Shown: in pieces, positions 1-6,439 of the stretch
How positions within the stretch are numbered: the stretch's first letter is position 1
Layout of the letters: each line of letters begins with the position of its first letter
Translations under genes and position numbers: made by a program
From: Gemmataceae bacterium
Lineage (GTDB): Bacteria > Planctomycetota > Planctomycetia > Gemmatales > Gemmataceae
Direction of reading: 5' to 3'
NCBI GenBank assembly: GCA_947474875.1
Contig: CANJKY010000229.1
Location: forward strand, 1-6,439
DNA length: 6,439 bases
The notes under the pieces: model-generated
What the model saw: the letters and a program-made list of their open reading frames with translations, nothing else
The model's database searches: none
Told to the model about the DNA's origin: nothing

Positions 1-178
1 CCTCCCCCCTTGAGGGAGAGGGTCGTCCGGTCCGCCAGGACCGGGCGGGGAGAGGGGTTCTGGATACCACCCCCCTCCCGCGCGCGACTCCGTCGAGCTT
101 GCCCTCCCCCTCCAGGGGGGAGGGGGTCCGAACGCCCCCCGAGTGCCTGGAGACTCGGGGGGCTGACGCCCCCCGCTC
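1..178. repeat. Cluster of G/C-rich inverted repeats (dispersed-repeat style)
   Basis: The stretch consists of consecutive dyads rather than protein-like sequence. Seen directly: a C-rich/G-rich dyad at about 1-22; a 7-bp perfect stem 27-33/38-44 with loop GCCA; a 9-bp perfect stem 102-110/116-124; a 10-bp perfect stem 135-144/153-162; and a 7-bp stem 157-163/168-174 with loop TGAC that shares bases with the preceding one. This resembles dispersed intergenic hairpin repeats (REP- or MITE-like) common in high-GC bacteria, including planctomycetes; that family assignment is from memory and not checked. It sits directly after the last transmembrane helix of the leftward ATPase and could serve as its 3' end structure. 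No other gene is visible in this stretch. Confidence 0.7.
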
Positions 179-2543
179 GCCAAGATTGCTGCCATCGGCT
201 GACAGCGTACCCGCCGGCGACGGCCACCGCCGCTGCCGCGATCACTACAGCCCAGCGGCTCGCATCCAGCGGTTGAAGCGCGAAGAAGTACGCCGTCGGC
301 GGGAACGCCAGCACCGCCAGATACACCCCCGCCGCGGCCGCCGCCCACGCCGTCAGCTTCCAATCCCGTTCGCCCAGCACCACCACGTTCCCCAGCCCGG
401 CGAACACGAGCATCGACAGCAGCACCGTCCGCTGCGTCTCCACCCCGTCGCCCCACCCCCACGCCGACCCCAGGTACACGCCCAGCCCGCACGCCCCGGT
501 GACGACCCCGGCCGCCACCGCGAACGCCCCCACCTCGCGGAGGAACCCGCCGGGCGGCACCGCCCGCCGGTGCGAGCGGTCGGCCATGATGAGCAGCGCC
601 GGCCCGCCGATGGTGAGCGCGTTCAGCAGCGTCACCTGCTGCGGCAGGTACGGGAACTCCAACCCGGCCAGCCCGAGGGCGAACAGGACGAGCACCACCG
701 TGTACACGTTCTTCAGCAGGAACAGCTTGGCGGCGCGGCGGAGGTTGTTGACGATCACCCGCCCCTCGTCCAGGGCGGCGGGCAGCAGGGCGAAGTCGTT
801 CGTCTCCAGCACGATGCCGGCAACGGTCTTCGTCGCGGACGTGCCGGCGCCCATGGCGATGCCCAGGTCGGCACGCTTGATCGGCAGCACGTCGTTCACC
901 CCGTCGCCGACCATCGCCACCCGCCGGCCGTCGGCTTGCAGCGCGGCCACGATGTCCAGCTTCTGCTGCGGGGCGACGCGGCCGAACACGCTGGCGGTGT
1001 GCAGCAGCTTGCCGGGGTCGACTGACGATGCGAGTTCGTCGCCGGTGACGACCGGCTCGCCGGCGAGCGACAGGCCGATGTGCCCGACCGTCGCCCGCAC
1101 CGTCTCCGGGTGGTCGCCGGACAGCACCTTGAACCGGATGCCCTGCCCGGCCAATTCGCCCAGCACCGCCGCTGCGTCCGGCCTCAGTTCGTCGCTCAGG
1201 GCGACCAGAGCCAGCGGGCGGAGCCGCCGGCCGGCGAGCGACCCGGCGAACGGCTCGCTCGGCCCCTCCGCTTGCTCGGCGAACAGCAGCAGCCGCAGGC
1301 CGGTCGGCAGCAGTTCCCGCCAGCGGGCATTTGCCGCCGCCGCGTCCGCATCGCTCATCAGCGGCGTCAGCGCTTCCACCGCCCCAAGCGCGAGGACGTA
1401 CTCCGTTCCGTCCGCCCGCACCCGCACCGCGCTCAGCCGGGTCTGCGATTTGAACGGCAATTGGTCCAACCGCTCGAACGGCGTGGCCGGCTGTGCGACC
1501 GACGCCCGGATCGCCTGCACGCTCTTGTTCCCGGCGTCCACCGTCGCCCAGGCGAACAGAGCCAGCTTCCCCCGCGAGTCCGCCTCGCTGATCGGTTCGA
1601 CGCGATCCAGCGCGAGCCGGCCGGTGGTGAGCGTACCAGTTTTGTCCAGGCACACTGTGTCGATCGCCGCCATCGCCTCCACCGCCGTCAGCCGCTGCAC
1701 CACCGCCCCGCGGCGGGTCACCCGCACCGCCCCGAGTACGAACGCCAGCGTCGCCATCAGCACCAGCCCCTGCGGCACCATCGAGGTGATGGTGGCGGCG
1801 GTCATCTGCACCAGGGTGGTGGCGGAGATGTCCCGCATCTGTGTCAGGCCGACGTACCCGGCGCAGAGGATCAGGGCGGCGGCGGTCAGCCAGCGGACTA
1901 TTGAGTCGAGCGTCCGCTGGGTGGGGCTGGGGGTGTACCGGTACTGGCGGGCCTCGGCGGAGGTGCGGTGGGCGAACGACTCGGCCCCCACCTTATCGGC
2001 CCGGTACGCCCCGCTGCCGGCCACGCAGAAGCTGCCGGACAGCACCCGCTCATTGGTCGTCCGCGGCACCGGGTCGGACTCGCCCGTCAGCAGCGCCTCG
2101 TCCACTTCGAGCGACTCGGCCGAAAGCACGACGCCATCCGCCACCACCGGCTCGCCGGCCGCCAGCAGCACGCAGTCGCCGAGCACCACGTCGCCGGCCG
2201 GGATGGTGTGCTCCGCCCCGTCCCGCCGCACCCGGGCCTTCGTCTCGGTCAGGATGGCGAGTTTGTCGAGGTGCCGCTTGGCCCGGATCTCCTGCACCAG
2301 CCCGATGAGCGTGTTGGCGACGGCCATGCCGCTGACGGCCCACGCCCCGCGATAGTCCTTCAGCACGAACAGGGCGATCGCCGCCGGCACCACCAGCGCG
2401 TTGAACAGGGTGAGGGTGTTGCGGGCGACGATCGCCCGGTACTCGGCCCAGCCGTTGCTCGGCGGGCGATTCACCTGCCCGCGGGCGGTGCGGTCCGCCA
2501 CCTCGGCGGCGGTCAGCCCGCGGGTCGGGTCGTCGGCCGGCAC
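1..2543 (-). CDS. P-type cation-transporting ATPase, CtpE-like (3' end open at window edge)
   Basis: Membrane pump that couples ATP hydrolysis to cation transport; the closest family I recognise is mycobacterial CtpE, reported to handle calcium. I read this frame codon by codon and found no stop from the GTG at 2543 to the left edge (847 codons). The GTG has GGAGGA (2556-2551) seven bases upstream, which decides the start. Motifs: N-terminal cytosolic segment 1-40; helices near 43-61 and 66-83; actuator loop TGES at 153-156; helix 4 with PQGL at 257-260; phosphorylation motif DKTGTLT from D300; SGD at 475-477; hinge GDGVND at 546-551; six C-terminal helices from about 607 to 784. Typical CtpE length is about 800 residues, so the core is complete by W788. 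The remaining ~59 codons translate the repeat cluster and are Gly/Pro/Arg-rich. Oddities: Q258 replaces the usual Glu of PEGL, and the native stop is missing or lies outside. Family confidence is high; substrate is uncertain. Confidence 0.93.
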   Translation of the reverse strand, partial: MPADDPTRGLTAAEVADRTARGQVNRPPSNGWAEYRAIVARNTLTLFNALVVPAAIALFVLKDYRGAWAVSGMAVANTLIGLVQEIRAKRHLDKLAILTETKARVRRDGAEHTIPAGDVVLGDCVLLAAGEPVVADGVVLSAESLEVDEALLTGESDPVPRTTNERVLSGSFCVAGSGAYRADKVGAESFAHRTSAEARQYRYTPSPTQRTLDSIVRWLTAAALILCAGYVGLTQMRDISATTLVQMTAATITSMVPQGLVLMATLAFVLGAVRVTRRGAVVQRLTAVEAMAAIDTVCLDKTGTLTTGRLALDRVEPISEADSRGKLALFAWATVDAGNKSVQAIRASVAQPATPFERLDQLPFKSQTRLSAVRVRADGTEYVLALGAVEALTPLMSDADAAAANARWRELLPTGLRLLLFAEQAEGPSEPFAGSLAGRRLRPLALVALSDELRPDAAAVLGELAGQGIRFKVLSGDHPETVRATVGHIGLSLAGEPVVTGDELASSVDPGKLLHTASVFGRVAPQQKLDIVAALQADGRRVAMVGDGVNDVLPIKRADLGIAMGAGTSATKTVAGIVLETNDFALLPAALDEGRVIVNNLRRAAKLFLLKNVYTVVLVLFALGLAGLEFPYLPQQVTLLNALTIGGPALLIMADRSHRRAVPPGGFLREVGAFAVAAGVVTGACGLGVYLGSAWGWGDGVETQRTVLLSMLVFAGLGNVVVLGERDWKLTAWAAAAAGVYLAVLAFPPTAYFFALQPLDASRWAVVIAAAAVAVAGGYAVSRWQQSWRAGGVSPPSLQALGGRSDPLPPGGGGQARRSRAREGGGIQNPSPRPVLADRTTLSLKGG

Positions 2544-2550
2544 GGTTCCA

Positions 2551-2556
2551 TCCTCC
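2551..2556 (-). promoter_or_regulatory. Shine-Dalgarno GGAGGA for the ATPase GTG start
   Basis: GGAGGA on the minus strand ends seven bases before the GTG at 2543, ideal spacing. An ATG overlaps its last base (2551) but is in another frame and stops after 12 codons, so the GTG is preferred. Confidence 0.8.
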
Positions 2557-2559
2557 GAT

Positions 2560-2612
2560 TCTTCGCCGCGACCAGCGGGAGCGGGTTCCGCTCCCGCTGG
2601 TCGCGGCGAAGA
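2560..2612. terminator. Perfect 25-bp-arm hairpin between two leftward genes
   Basis: Arms 2560-2584 and 2588-2612 are exact reverse complements, with a 3-base loop (2585-2587). It starts 11 bases after the phospholipase D stop codon and ends four bases before the ATPase Shine-Dalgarno. There is no T-tract after it on the minus strand, so intrinsic termination would be atypical. It could instead be a processing or mRNA-stabilising hairpin, or one copy of a dispersed palindromic repeat. The structure is certain; the function is inferred. Confidence 0.65.
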
Positions 2613-2622
2613 TAAGATCAGA

Positions 2623-4056
2623 TCACAAGTACGGGGCGAACAGCCGAGCCACCCCGTCCCGCAGGCGGACGAGCAGCCCCCGCTTGGACCAGTCGCCGGT
2701 GGTCACCCGCCGGGCGCGCTGCCGCACCCCGGCCACCATCTCCTCCAGTTCGCCGGCCAGAGCGGGGTCGTAGCACTCCACGTCCAACTCGAAGTTCAGC
2801 TCCAGGCTCCGCGGGTCCCAGTTTCCGGACCCGATCAGCGCCCACTCGCCGTCCACCAGCATCAGCTTGGCGTGGTCGAACGGCGGCGGGGTGAACCACA
2901 CCCGGCAGCCGGACCCGAGCACCTGGTCGAGCTGGCCGTTCGACGCCCACTGCACCAGCCGCAGGTTGCTCCGCTCGGGCAGCACGACGTCCACCTCCAC
3001 CCCCCGCAGGGCGGCCACGTTCAGCGCGGCGATCAGCCCGGGGTCGGGCAGGAAGTACGGGGTGAGGATGCGGACCGACCGGCGGGCGACGGCGAGCGCG
3101 CCGAGCAGGGCGGTCCGCAGTTTCTCGAAGTCGCGGTCCGGCCCGCTCGCCACCGCCCGCGCCGCCACCCCGCCGGCCGGCGGCAGGGGCGGGAACCAGC
3201 CGTCGCCCTCCAGCAGCTCGCCGGTGGTGAACGCCCAGTCGGCGGCGAACACCTGCTGCAACTGGCCGACCACCGGCCCCTCAATCTTGAAGTGCAGGTC
3301 GTGAATGGGGTGTTTGCCGGCGAGCGACGGAGCGTGCCCGGCCCGGATGTTCATCCCGCCGGTGAACCCAACCCGCCCGTCCACGGTGAGCAGCTTGCGG
3401 TGGTTGCGGAGGTTGGCGTAGGTGAACTGCCAGGGCAGCAGTTGGGGCAGGAAGCGGGCGACCGGCACCCCGGCACGCCGCAACCGGCCGACCACCGACG
3501 GCCACGAGTACCGCCGGCCGACGTCGTCGATGAGCACCCGCACCGTCACCCCGCGGGCGACCGCCGCCGCCAGCGCGTCCACGAACATCCGGCCGGCCGC
3601 GTCGTTGTCGAAGATGTACGTACATAGCCCGACGGTGTGTTCGGCCCCGCGGATGGCGGCGGTCATCTCGGCATATACGCGGTCGCCGTCACGGAGGGGG
3701 GTCACCCGGTTCCCCGGAACGAGTGGCCGGCCGGTCGTGCGCCGAACCAGGCGGTCCAGCCCGGTCAGGTGGTCGGGCACTGGCGAGGGCGGCGGCTCGA
3801 CGTCGGCGTCGGGCCGCGGCGGGTGAACGGGGCGGAGGCGCAAGGCCTTGCGGCGGATGCGGTTGATGCCGAACAGGAAGTACAGGACGGCGCCGATCAG
3901 CGGGGCGAGCAGGATCACCCCCATCCAACCGATGGCTGCCCGCGAGTCCCGCTTGTACAGGGCGAGGTGGACGGCCGCCGTCAAGTCGACGACCACGGTG
4001 GTGATGCTCACCACTCCGCTGACTACCCACCACCAGTCTGACAGGAACTGCTGCAT
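2623..4056 (-). CDS. cls: Cardiolipin synthase / phospholipase D-family protein
   Basis: Likely joins two phosphatidylglycerol molecules, or a related pair of phospholipids, to make cardiolipin at the inner membrane. The product is 477 residues, the usual length for bacterial Cls. Two N-terminal helices (about 8-31 and 41-63) are followed by a basic stretch (INRIRRK), matching the PLDc_N anchor. Then come two phospholipase D domains: first HKD motif H219-R-K221 with D226 and GFTGGMNI; second H395-A-K397 with D402 and the IGSGNWDPRS motif (409-418). Both catalytic histidines and lysines are present. I chose the ATG at 4056 because the PLDc_N helix begins right after it and a G-rich Shine-Dalgarno-like run (GAGGGG) precedes it; the same frame is open further upstream, but the residues there do not look like protein. 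It is divergent from the antiporter and lies 79 bp upstream of the ATPase on the same strand, separated by the long hairpin. Other PLD-type phosphatidyltransferases cannot be excluded. Confidence 0.92.
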   Translation of the reverse strand: MQQFLSDWWWVVSGVVSITTVVVDLTAAVHLALYKRDSRAAIGWMGVILLAPLIGAVLYFLFGINRIRRKALRLRPVHPPRPDADVEPPPSPVPDHLTGLDRLVRRTTGRPLVPGNRVTPLRDGDRVYAEMTAAIRGAEHTVGLCTYIFDNDAAGRMFVDALAAAVARGVTVRVLIDDVGRRYSWPSVVGRLRRAGVPVARFLPQLLPWQFTYANLRNHRKLLTVDGRVGFTGGMNIRAGHAPSLAGKHPIHDLHFKIEGPVVGQLQQVFAADWAFTTGELLEGDGWFPPLPPAGGVAARAVASGPDRDFEKLRTALLGALAVARRSVRILTPYFLPDPGLIAALNVAALRGVEVDVVLPERSNLRLVQWASNGQLDQVLGSGCRVWFTPPPFDHAKLMLVDGEWALIGSGNWDPRSLELNFELDVECYDPALAGELEEMVAGVRQRARRVTTGDWSKRGLLVRLRDGVARLFAPYL

Positions 4057-4093
4057 CCCCCCCCTCGGTCCGCGGCCGCCGTCGGATACCCAG

Positions 4094-4121
4094 GATATGC
4101 CAGTGGTGCAGACGGGACCAA
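4094..4121 (-). promoter_or_regulatory. Candidate promoter for the cls-like gene
   Basis: On the minus strand TTGGTC (4121-4116) and CATATC (4099-4094) are separated by 16 bases and lie 38 bases upstream of the ATG at 4056. The match to sigma-70 consensus is modest, so this is only a candidate. Confidence 0.35.
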
Positions 4122-4190
4122 GGGATGGTGGGTGCTCTACCACCGCTGCGCATCGTCTGGTTACCGAATCAGGCAGCAACCACACGGGTC

Positions 4191-4229
4191 GAGTATCCGT
4201 CTGGACAATAATTGTTCGGACAGATATTC
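4191..4229. promoter_or_regulatory. 39-bp near-palindromic operator-like dyad
   Basis: Centred on 4210, 15 of 19 base pairs are complementary between the two arms, including an uninterrupted ACAAT-A-ATTGT core and outer blocks GTC/GAC and TATC/GATA. The A/T-rich core stands out in a roughly 70% G+C window. It overlaps the -35 element, spacer and most of the -10 of the antiporter promoter, the position expected for a repressor site. No regulator gene is present in the window, so the binding protein is unknown. Confidence 0.6.
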
Positions 4230-4230
4230 T
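4202..4230 (+). promoter_or_regulatory. Sigma-70-type promoter for the antiporter
   Basis: TGGACA (4202-4207, five of six to consensus), a 17-bp spacer, then TATTCT (4225-4230). Predicted transcription start is near 4237, giving a leader of about 20 bases that contains the Shine-Dalgarno AGGGA (4246-4250) six bases before the ATG at 4257. Confidence 0.6.
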
Positions 4231-4256
4231 GGATGAGTCCGTTCTAGGGACCGTAG

Positions 4257-5708
4257 ATGACGCCGCCCCATTCCGCGTCCGCTCTCCCGACCGTGCGACC
4301 CGGCCTTTGGGCCGGCGGGTTGGTGTACGCCGCCACCCTGGTCGTCGCCGTCGGCCTGTTCCTGCTGGTATGGCGGGCGGGCTCCACCCTCGCGCCGAAC
4401 GCCCCGCTCGCCGCGTCCGCCCCCGCCGCCAGCGGCGGGGCACCGCCGGTGGACGTGGTGCTGCACGTCCTGGCGACCCTGGCTGCGGTCATCGCCCTCG
4501 GGGCGGTGCTCGCCCGGGTGTGCCGGTGGGTCGGTCAGCCGCCGGTGATCGGGGAGGTGATCGCCGGCATCGTGCTCGGCCCGTCCGTCCTCGGGGCGGT
4601 GTCCCCGGCGGCCATGCACCTGCTCATCCCGCCCGTCGCCGCCGATCCGAACGGGCAGGTGCCGGCCGCCCTGAAGGGCATCTCCCAGATCGGCGTCGTG
4701 CTGTACATGTTCCTGGTCGGGCTGGAACTGAACGCCGCCCGGCTGAAGGCGCAAGTGGGTGCGGCGGTGGCCGTGTCACACGCCAGCATCGTCGTGCCGT
4801 TCGTCCTCGGGTCGGCGCTCGCGCTGCCTCTGTACTCCACGTTCGCCCCGGCCGGCACCCCGTTCCTCAGCTTCGCCCTGTTTCTGGGGGTGGCGATGTC
4901 CGTCACCGCCTTCCCGGTGCTCGCCCGCATCCTCACCGACCGGCGGATGGAGCGGACCGAGCTTGGGGTGATCGCCCTCGGGTGCGCGGCCGCGGACGAC
5001 GTGACCGCCTGGTGCCTGCTCGCGCTGATCGTCGGCGTCGCCCGGGCGGAGCCGAGCAGGGTCGCCGGGGTGCTCGCCGGCGCCGCCGCGTTCGTGGCCG
5101 TCATGCTGGCCGTCGTCCGCCCGCTGGCGGCGCGGGTGAGCCGGTGGTGCGACGCCCACACCGGCCCGCTCCCGCCGCTGGTGACGGCCGGCACCTTCCT
5201 GGCCGTGCTCGGGTCGGCCCTGGCCACCGAGGCGATCGGCATCCACGCCCTGTTCGGCGCGTTCCTGCTCGGGGCGGTGATGCCGCACGACGGCCGGCTG
5301 GCCCGCGAGTTCGCCGCCAAGCTGAAGGATCCGGTGACCGTGCTGCTGCTCCCGGCGTTCTTCGCGTACACCGGCATGCGGACGCACATCGGGCTGGTGA
5401 GCACGCTCGGAGACTGGGCGTGGTGCGGACTGATCGTGTTGGTGGCCACCGCCGGCAAGTTCGGCGGCACGGTGGCGGCCGCCCGGTTGACCGGCCGGTC
5501 GTGGCGGGACGCCGCCGCCCTGGGTGCGCTGATGAACACCCGCGGGCTGATGGAACTGATCGTGCTGAACATCGGGCTGGACCTCGGGGTGATCAGCCCG
5601 CCGCTGTTCGCCATGCTGGTGATCATGGCCCTGGTCACCACTGCCGCCACCAGCCCGGCCGTCGCCCTGCTCCTCCGCCGCCGGCCGGAAGCCCCGGCCG
5701 AGGGATGA
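4257..5708 (+). CDS. Cation:proton antiporter, CPA2 family (Na_H_Exchanger domain)
   Basis: Integral membrane exchanger that moves Na+ or K+ against protons, contributing to pH and cation balance. The protein is 483 residues. An N-terminal helix (about 17-39) and an Ala/Pro-rich linker (45-65) precede the Na_H_Exchanger core, which starts near 70. Seen motifs: PPVIGEVIAGIVLGPSVLG (95-113), FLVGLELN (152-159), SVTAFPVLARIL (215-226), the paired aspartates D247-D248 in CAAADDVTAW that are the ion/proton site in this superfamily, HALFGAFLLGAVMP (330-343), and NTRGLMELI (427-435), which is typical of CPA2 members. There is no C-terminal TrkA-N/RCK domain as in KefB/KefC; the protein ends soon after the last helix with a short charged tail, so gating by nucleotides or glutathione is not expected. 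Start ATG has AGGGA six bases upstream. Na+ versus K+ preference cannot be read from sequence. Confidence 0.94.
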   Translation: MTPPHSASALPTVRPGLWAGGLVYAATLVVAVGLFLLVWRAGSTLAPNAPLAASAPAASGGAPPVDVVLHVLATLAAVIALGAVLARVCRWVGQPPVIGEVIAGIVLGPSVLGAVSPAAMHLLIPPVAADPNGQVPAALKGISQIGVVLYMFLVGLELNAARLKAQVGAAVAVSHASIVVPFVLGSALALPLYSTFAPAGTPFLSFALFLGVAMSVTAFPVLARILTDRRMERTELGVIALGCAAADDVTAWCLLALIVGVARAEPSRVAGVLAGAAAFVAVMLAVVRPLAARVSRWCDAHTGPLPPLVTAGTFLAVLGSALATEAIGIHALFGAFLLGAVMPHDGRLAREFAAKLKDPVTVLLLPAFFAYTGMRTHIGLVSTLGDWAWCGLIVLVATAGKFGGTVAAARLTGRSWRDAAALGALMNTRGLMELIVLNIGLDLGVISPPLFAMLVIMALVTTAATSPAVALLLRRRPEAPAEG

Positions 5709-5709
5709 T

Positions 5710-5766
5710 CCGGCGGGCCGCTACAGCGGGGGCACCCCGTCCCGCTCGTCCGCCGGGCTGGCGGAC
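5710..5766. terminator. G/C-rich hairpins between convergent genes
   Basis: Just after the antiporter stop: CCGGCGG (5710-5716) pairs with CCGCCGG (5750-5756), enclosing AGCGGG (5725-5730) with CCCGCT (5741-5746). An alternative perfect 7-bp stem, GTCCGCC (5748-5754) with GGCGGAC (5760-5766), has a 5-base loop. No T-run follows in either direction, so this may be a weak or non-canonical bidirectional terminator. Confidence 0.45.
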
Positions 5767-5808
5767 CAGGGCCTGCTTCGGCGAAAGCGACTTCCAGCAC
5801 CCTGTGGG

Positions 5809-6111
5809 TCAGCCGGTATCCCGCGGGAACTGCCGGCCGAGCATCGGCCCGCGGGCGAAGGGGAACAAATCGACCATCGGATCCGGGTCGACGACGAGGG
5901 CGAACCCTTCCGCTTGGCCGTCGGCGGCCACCACCTCCAGCCTCCCGCGGCGGACGGCCGCCGCCGCCGCGGTTCCCGGCCGGTGCCAGAAGCTGACCGC
6001 GTACTCGCCGTCCAGTGCCCGGAACGCCCGACTCCGTTCCCGATCGGCTGCCGGCCGGATGACGAGCAGTTCCACCATCCCGACCACCAACCGGATCGTC
6101 ATGCACAGCAT
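5809..6111 (-). CDS. Small hypothetical protein (100 aa)
   Basis: I do not recognise a family. The reading frame has the strong third-position G/C of the neighbouring genes, which favours real coding. The protein has no clear signal peptide; its N-terminus (MLCMTIRLVVGMVELLVI) is moderately hydrophobic. The middle is rich in Arg and Ala (ERSRAFRAL, an alanine run near residue 50), and the C-terminal half includes VVDPDPMVDLFPFARGPM. ATG 6111 and ATG 6102 are both possible starts; neither has a convincing Shine-Dalgarno, and the AGGTGG at 6132-6127 is about 15 bases too far from 6111. It converges on the antiporter and lies 102 bp downstream of the tRNA on the same strand, so it could be read from the tRNA transcript. 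Confidence 0.6.
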   Translation of the reverse strand: MLCMTIRLVVGMVELLVIRPAADRERSRAFRALDGEYAVSFWHRPGTAAAAAVRRGRLEVVAADGQAEGFALVVDPDPMVDLFPFARGPMLGRQFPRDTG

Positions 6112-6178
6112 GGGGCGAGTGTACGTCCACCTGCCGCGGGTTGAAGTGAAGCAGACGCGGGGAAACGAGGCGTCCGGC

Positions 6179-6194
6179 GCCGGTTTGCACCGGC
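6179..6194 (-). terminator. Hairpin downstream of the tRNA
   Basis: GCCGGT (6179-6184) and ACCGGC (6189-6194) form a 6-bp stem with a 4-base loop, 19 bases past the tRNA 3' end. There is no immediate T-run on the minus strand, so termination is only a possibility. Confidence 0.35.
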
Positions 6195-6213
6195 CGGCAT
6201 CGGCTGGCAGGAG

Positions 6214-6286
<73 letters not shown>

Positions 6287-6304
6287 GTGCGCACGGAGGC
6301 GGCG

Positions 6305-6332
6305 ATTATGCATCGCACAGAACTCGCGGCAA
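6305..6332 (-). promoter_or_regulatory. Candidate promoter for the tRNA
   Basis: On the minus strand TTGCCG (6332-6327), a 16-bp spacer, and CATAAT (6310-6305), 18 bases upstream of the mature tRNA 5' end. The -10 matches five of six consensus bases and the -35 four of six. Its presence argues that the tRNA is expressed despite the imperfect acceptor stem. Confidence 0.5.
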
Positions 6333-6439
6333 CTGGTCGTCTTGACTAAATGCCCCCCCAGTCAGGCTTCGGGCAGCCTGCAGCAACGGCGAAAGCGTTT
6401 TGCGGAACTGATTTCCAGAAAGCGCTGGTGGGCAAAACA
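6333..6439. other. Right-edge intergenic stretch, no gene seen
   Basis: No open frame with start signals is supported. Minor structure only: TGACT (6343-6347) and AGTCA (6360-6364) form a short inverted repeat around a C-run, and GAAAGCG occurs twice (6391-6397 and 6418-6424). TTGACT at 6342 looks like a rightward -35 but has no -10 at proper spacing. Confidence 0.4.

Noticed and set aside
1..180. CRISPR-like or tandem repeat array.
   Set aside because: The units are different inverted repeats of unequal spacing, not identical direct repeats separated by unique spacers.
499..2355. Long rightward open frame of 618 codons over the ATPase.
   Set aside because: It is antisense to a gene with all P-type ATPase motifs; Ser/Thr/Arg-rich composition is typical of an antisense shadow in high-GC DNA.
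2513..2551. Twelve-codon leftward frame starting at the ATG overlapping the GGAGGA, a possible leader peptide for the ATPase.
   Set aside because: The ATG overlaps the Shine-Dalgarno itself, leaving no spacing for initiation, and the product has no notable composition. The GTG at 2543 has ideal spacing.
4057..4443. N-terminal extension of the cls-like protein to 606 residues.
   Set aside because: The extension covers the divergent promoter region and the start of the antiporter; the PLDc_N helix begins directly after the ATG at 4056 and 477 residues is the normal family length.

Overview
The window is about 70% G+C and carries dense, mostly non-overlapping genes with extreme G/C at third codon positions. 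Codon use, the dispersed G/C-rich hairpin repeats at the left edge and the protein types together suggest a planctomycete, possibly of the Gemmata group. That placement is an inference from style; there is no marker gene here that proves it.

Layout from left to right. Positions 1-178 hold a cluster of G/C-rich inverted repeats. A P-type cation ATPase of the CtpE type is read leftward from a GTG at 2543; its ten-helix core is complete by about position 180, but the frame continues without a stop through the repeat cluster and off the window. A perfect 25-bp-arm hairpin (2560-2612) lies between this gene and the next leftward gene, a cardiolipin synthase-type phospholipase D with two HKD motifs (4056 to 2623). 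A roughly 200-bp divergent intergenic region follows, with a convincing promoter and a 39-bp near-palindrome overlying it. Rightward from 4257 is a CPA2-type cation:proton antiporter, ending at 5708. G/C-rich hairpins separate it from a convergent small hypothetical gene (6111 to 5809). A leftward tRNA with anticodon CAU (6286 to 6214) follows, with its own promoter and a poorly paired acceptor stem. The last 120 bases show no gene.

The three large genes all act at or on the membrane: cation pumping by ATP hydrolysis, anionic phospholipid synthesis, and cation/proton exchange. A shared role in ion and envelope homeostasis is plausible but not demonstrated. I do not see a defence system, mobile element with a transposase, CRISPR array or biosynthetic cluster. 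The most interesting signals are regulatory and structural: the operator-like dyad, the perfect intergenic palindrome, the ATPase frame running into a repeat, the PEGL-to-PQGL change in the ATPase, and the tRNA acceptor-stem mismatches.
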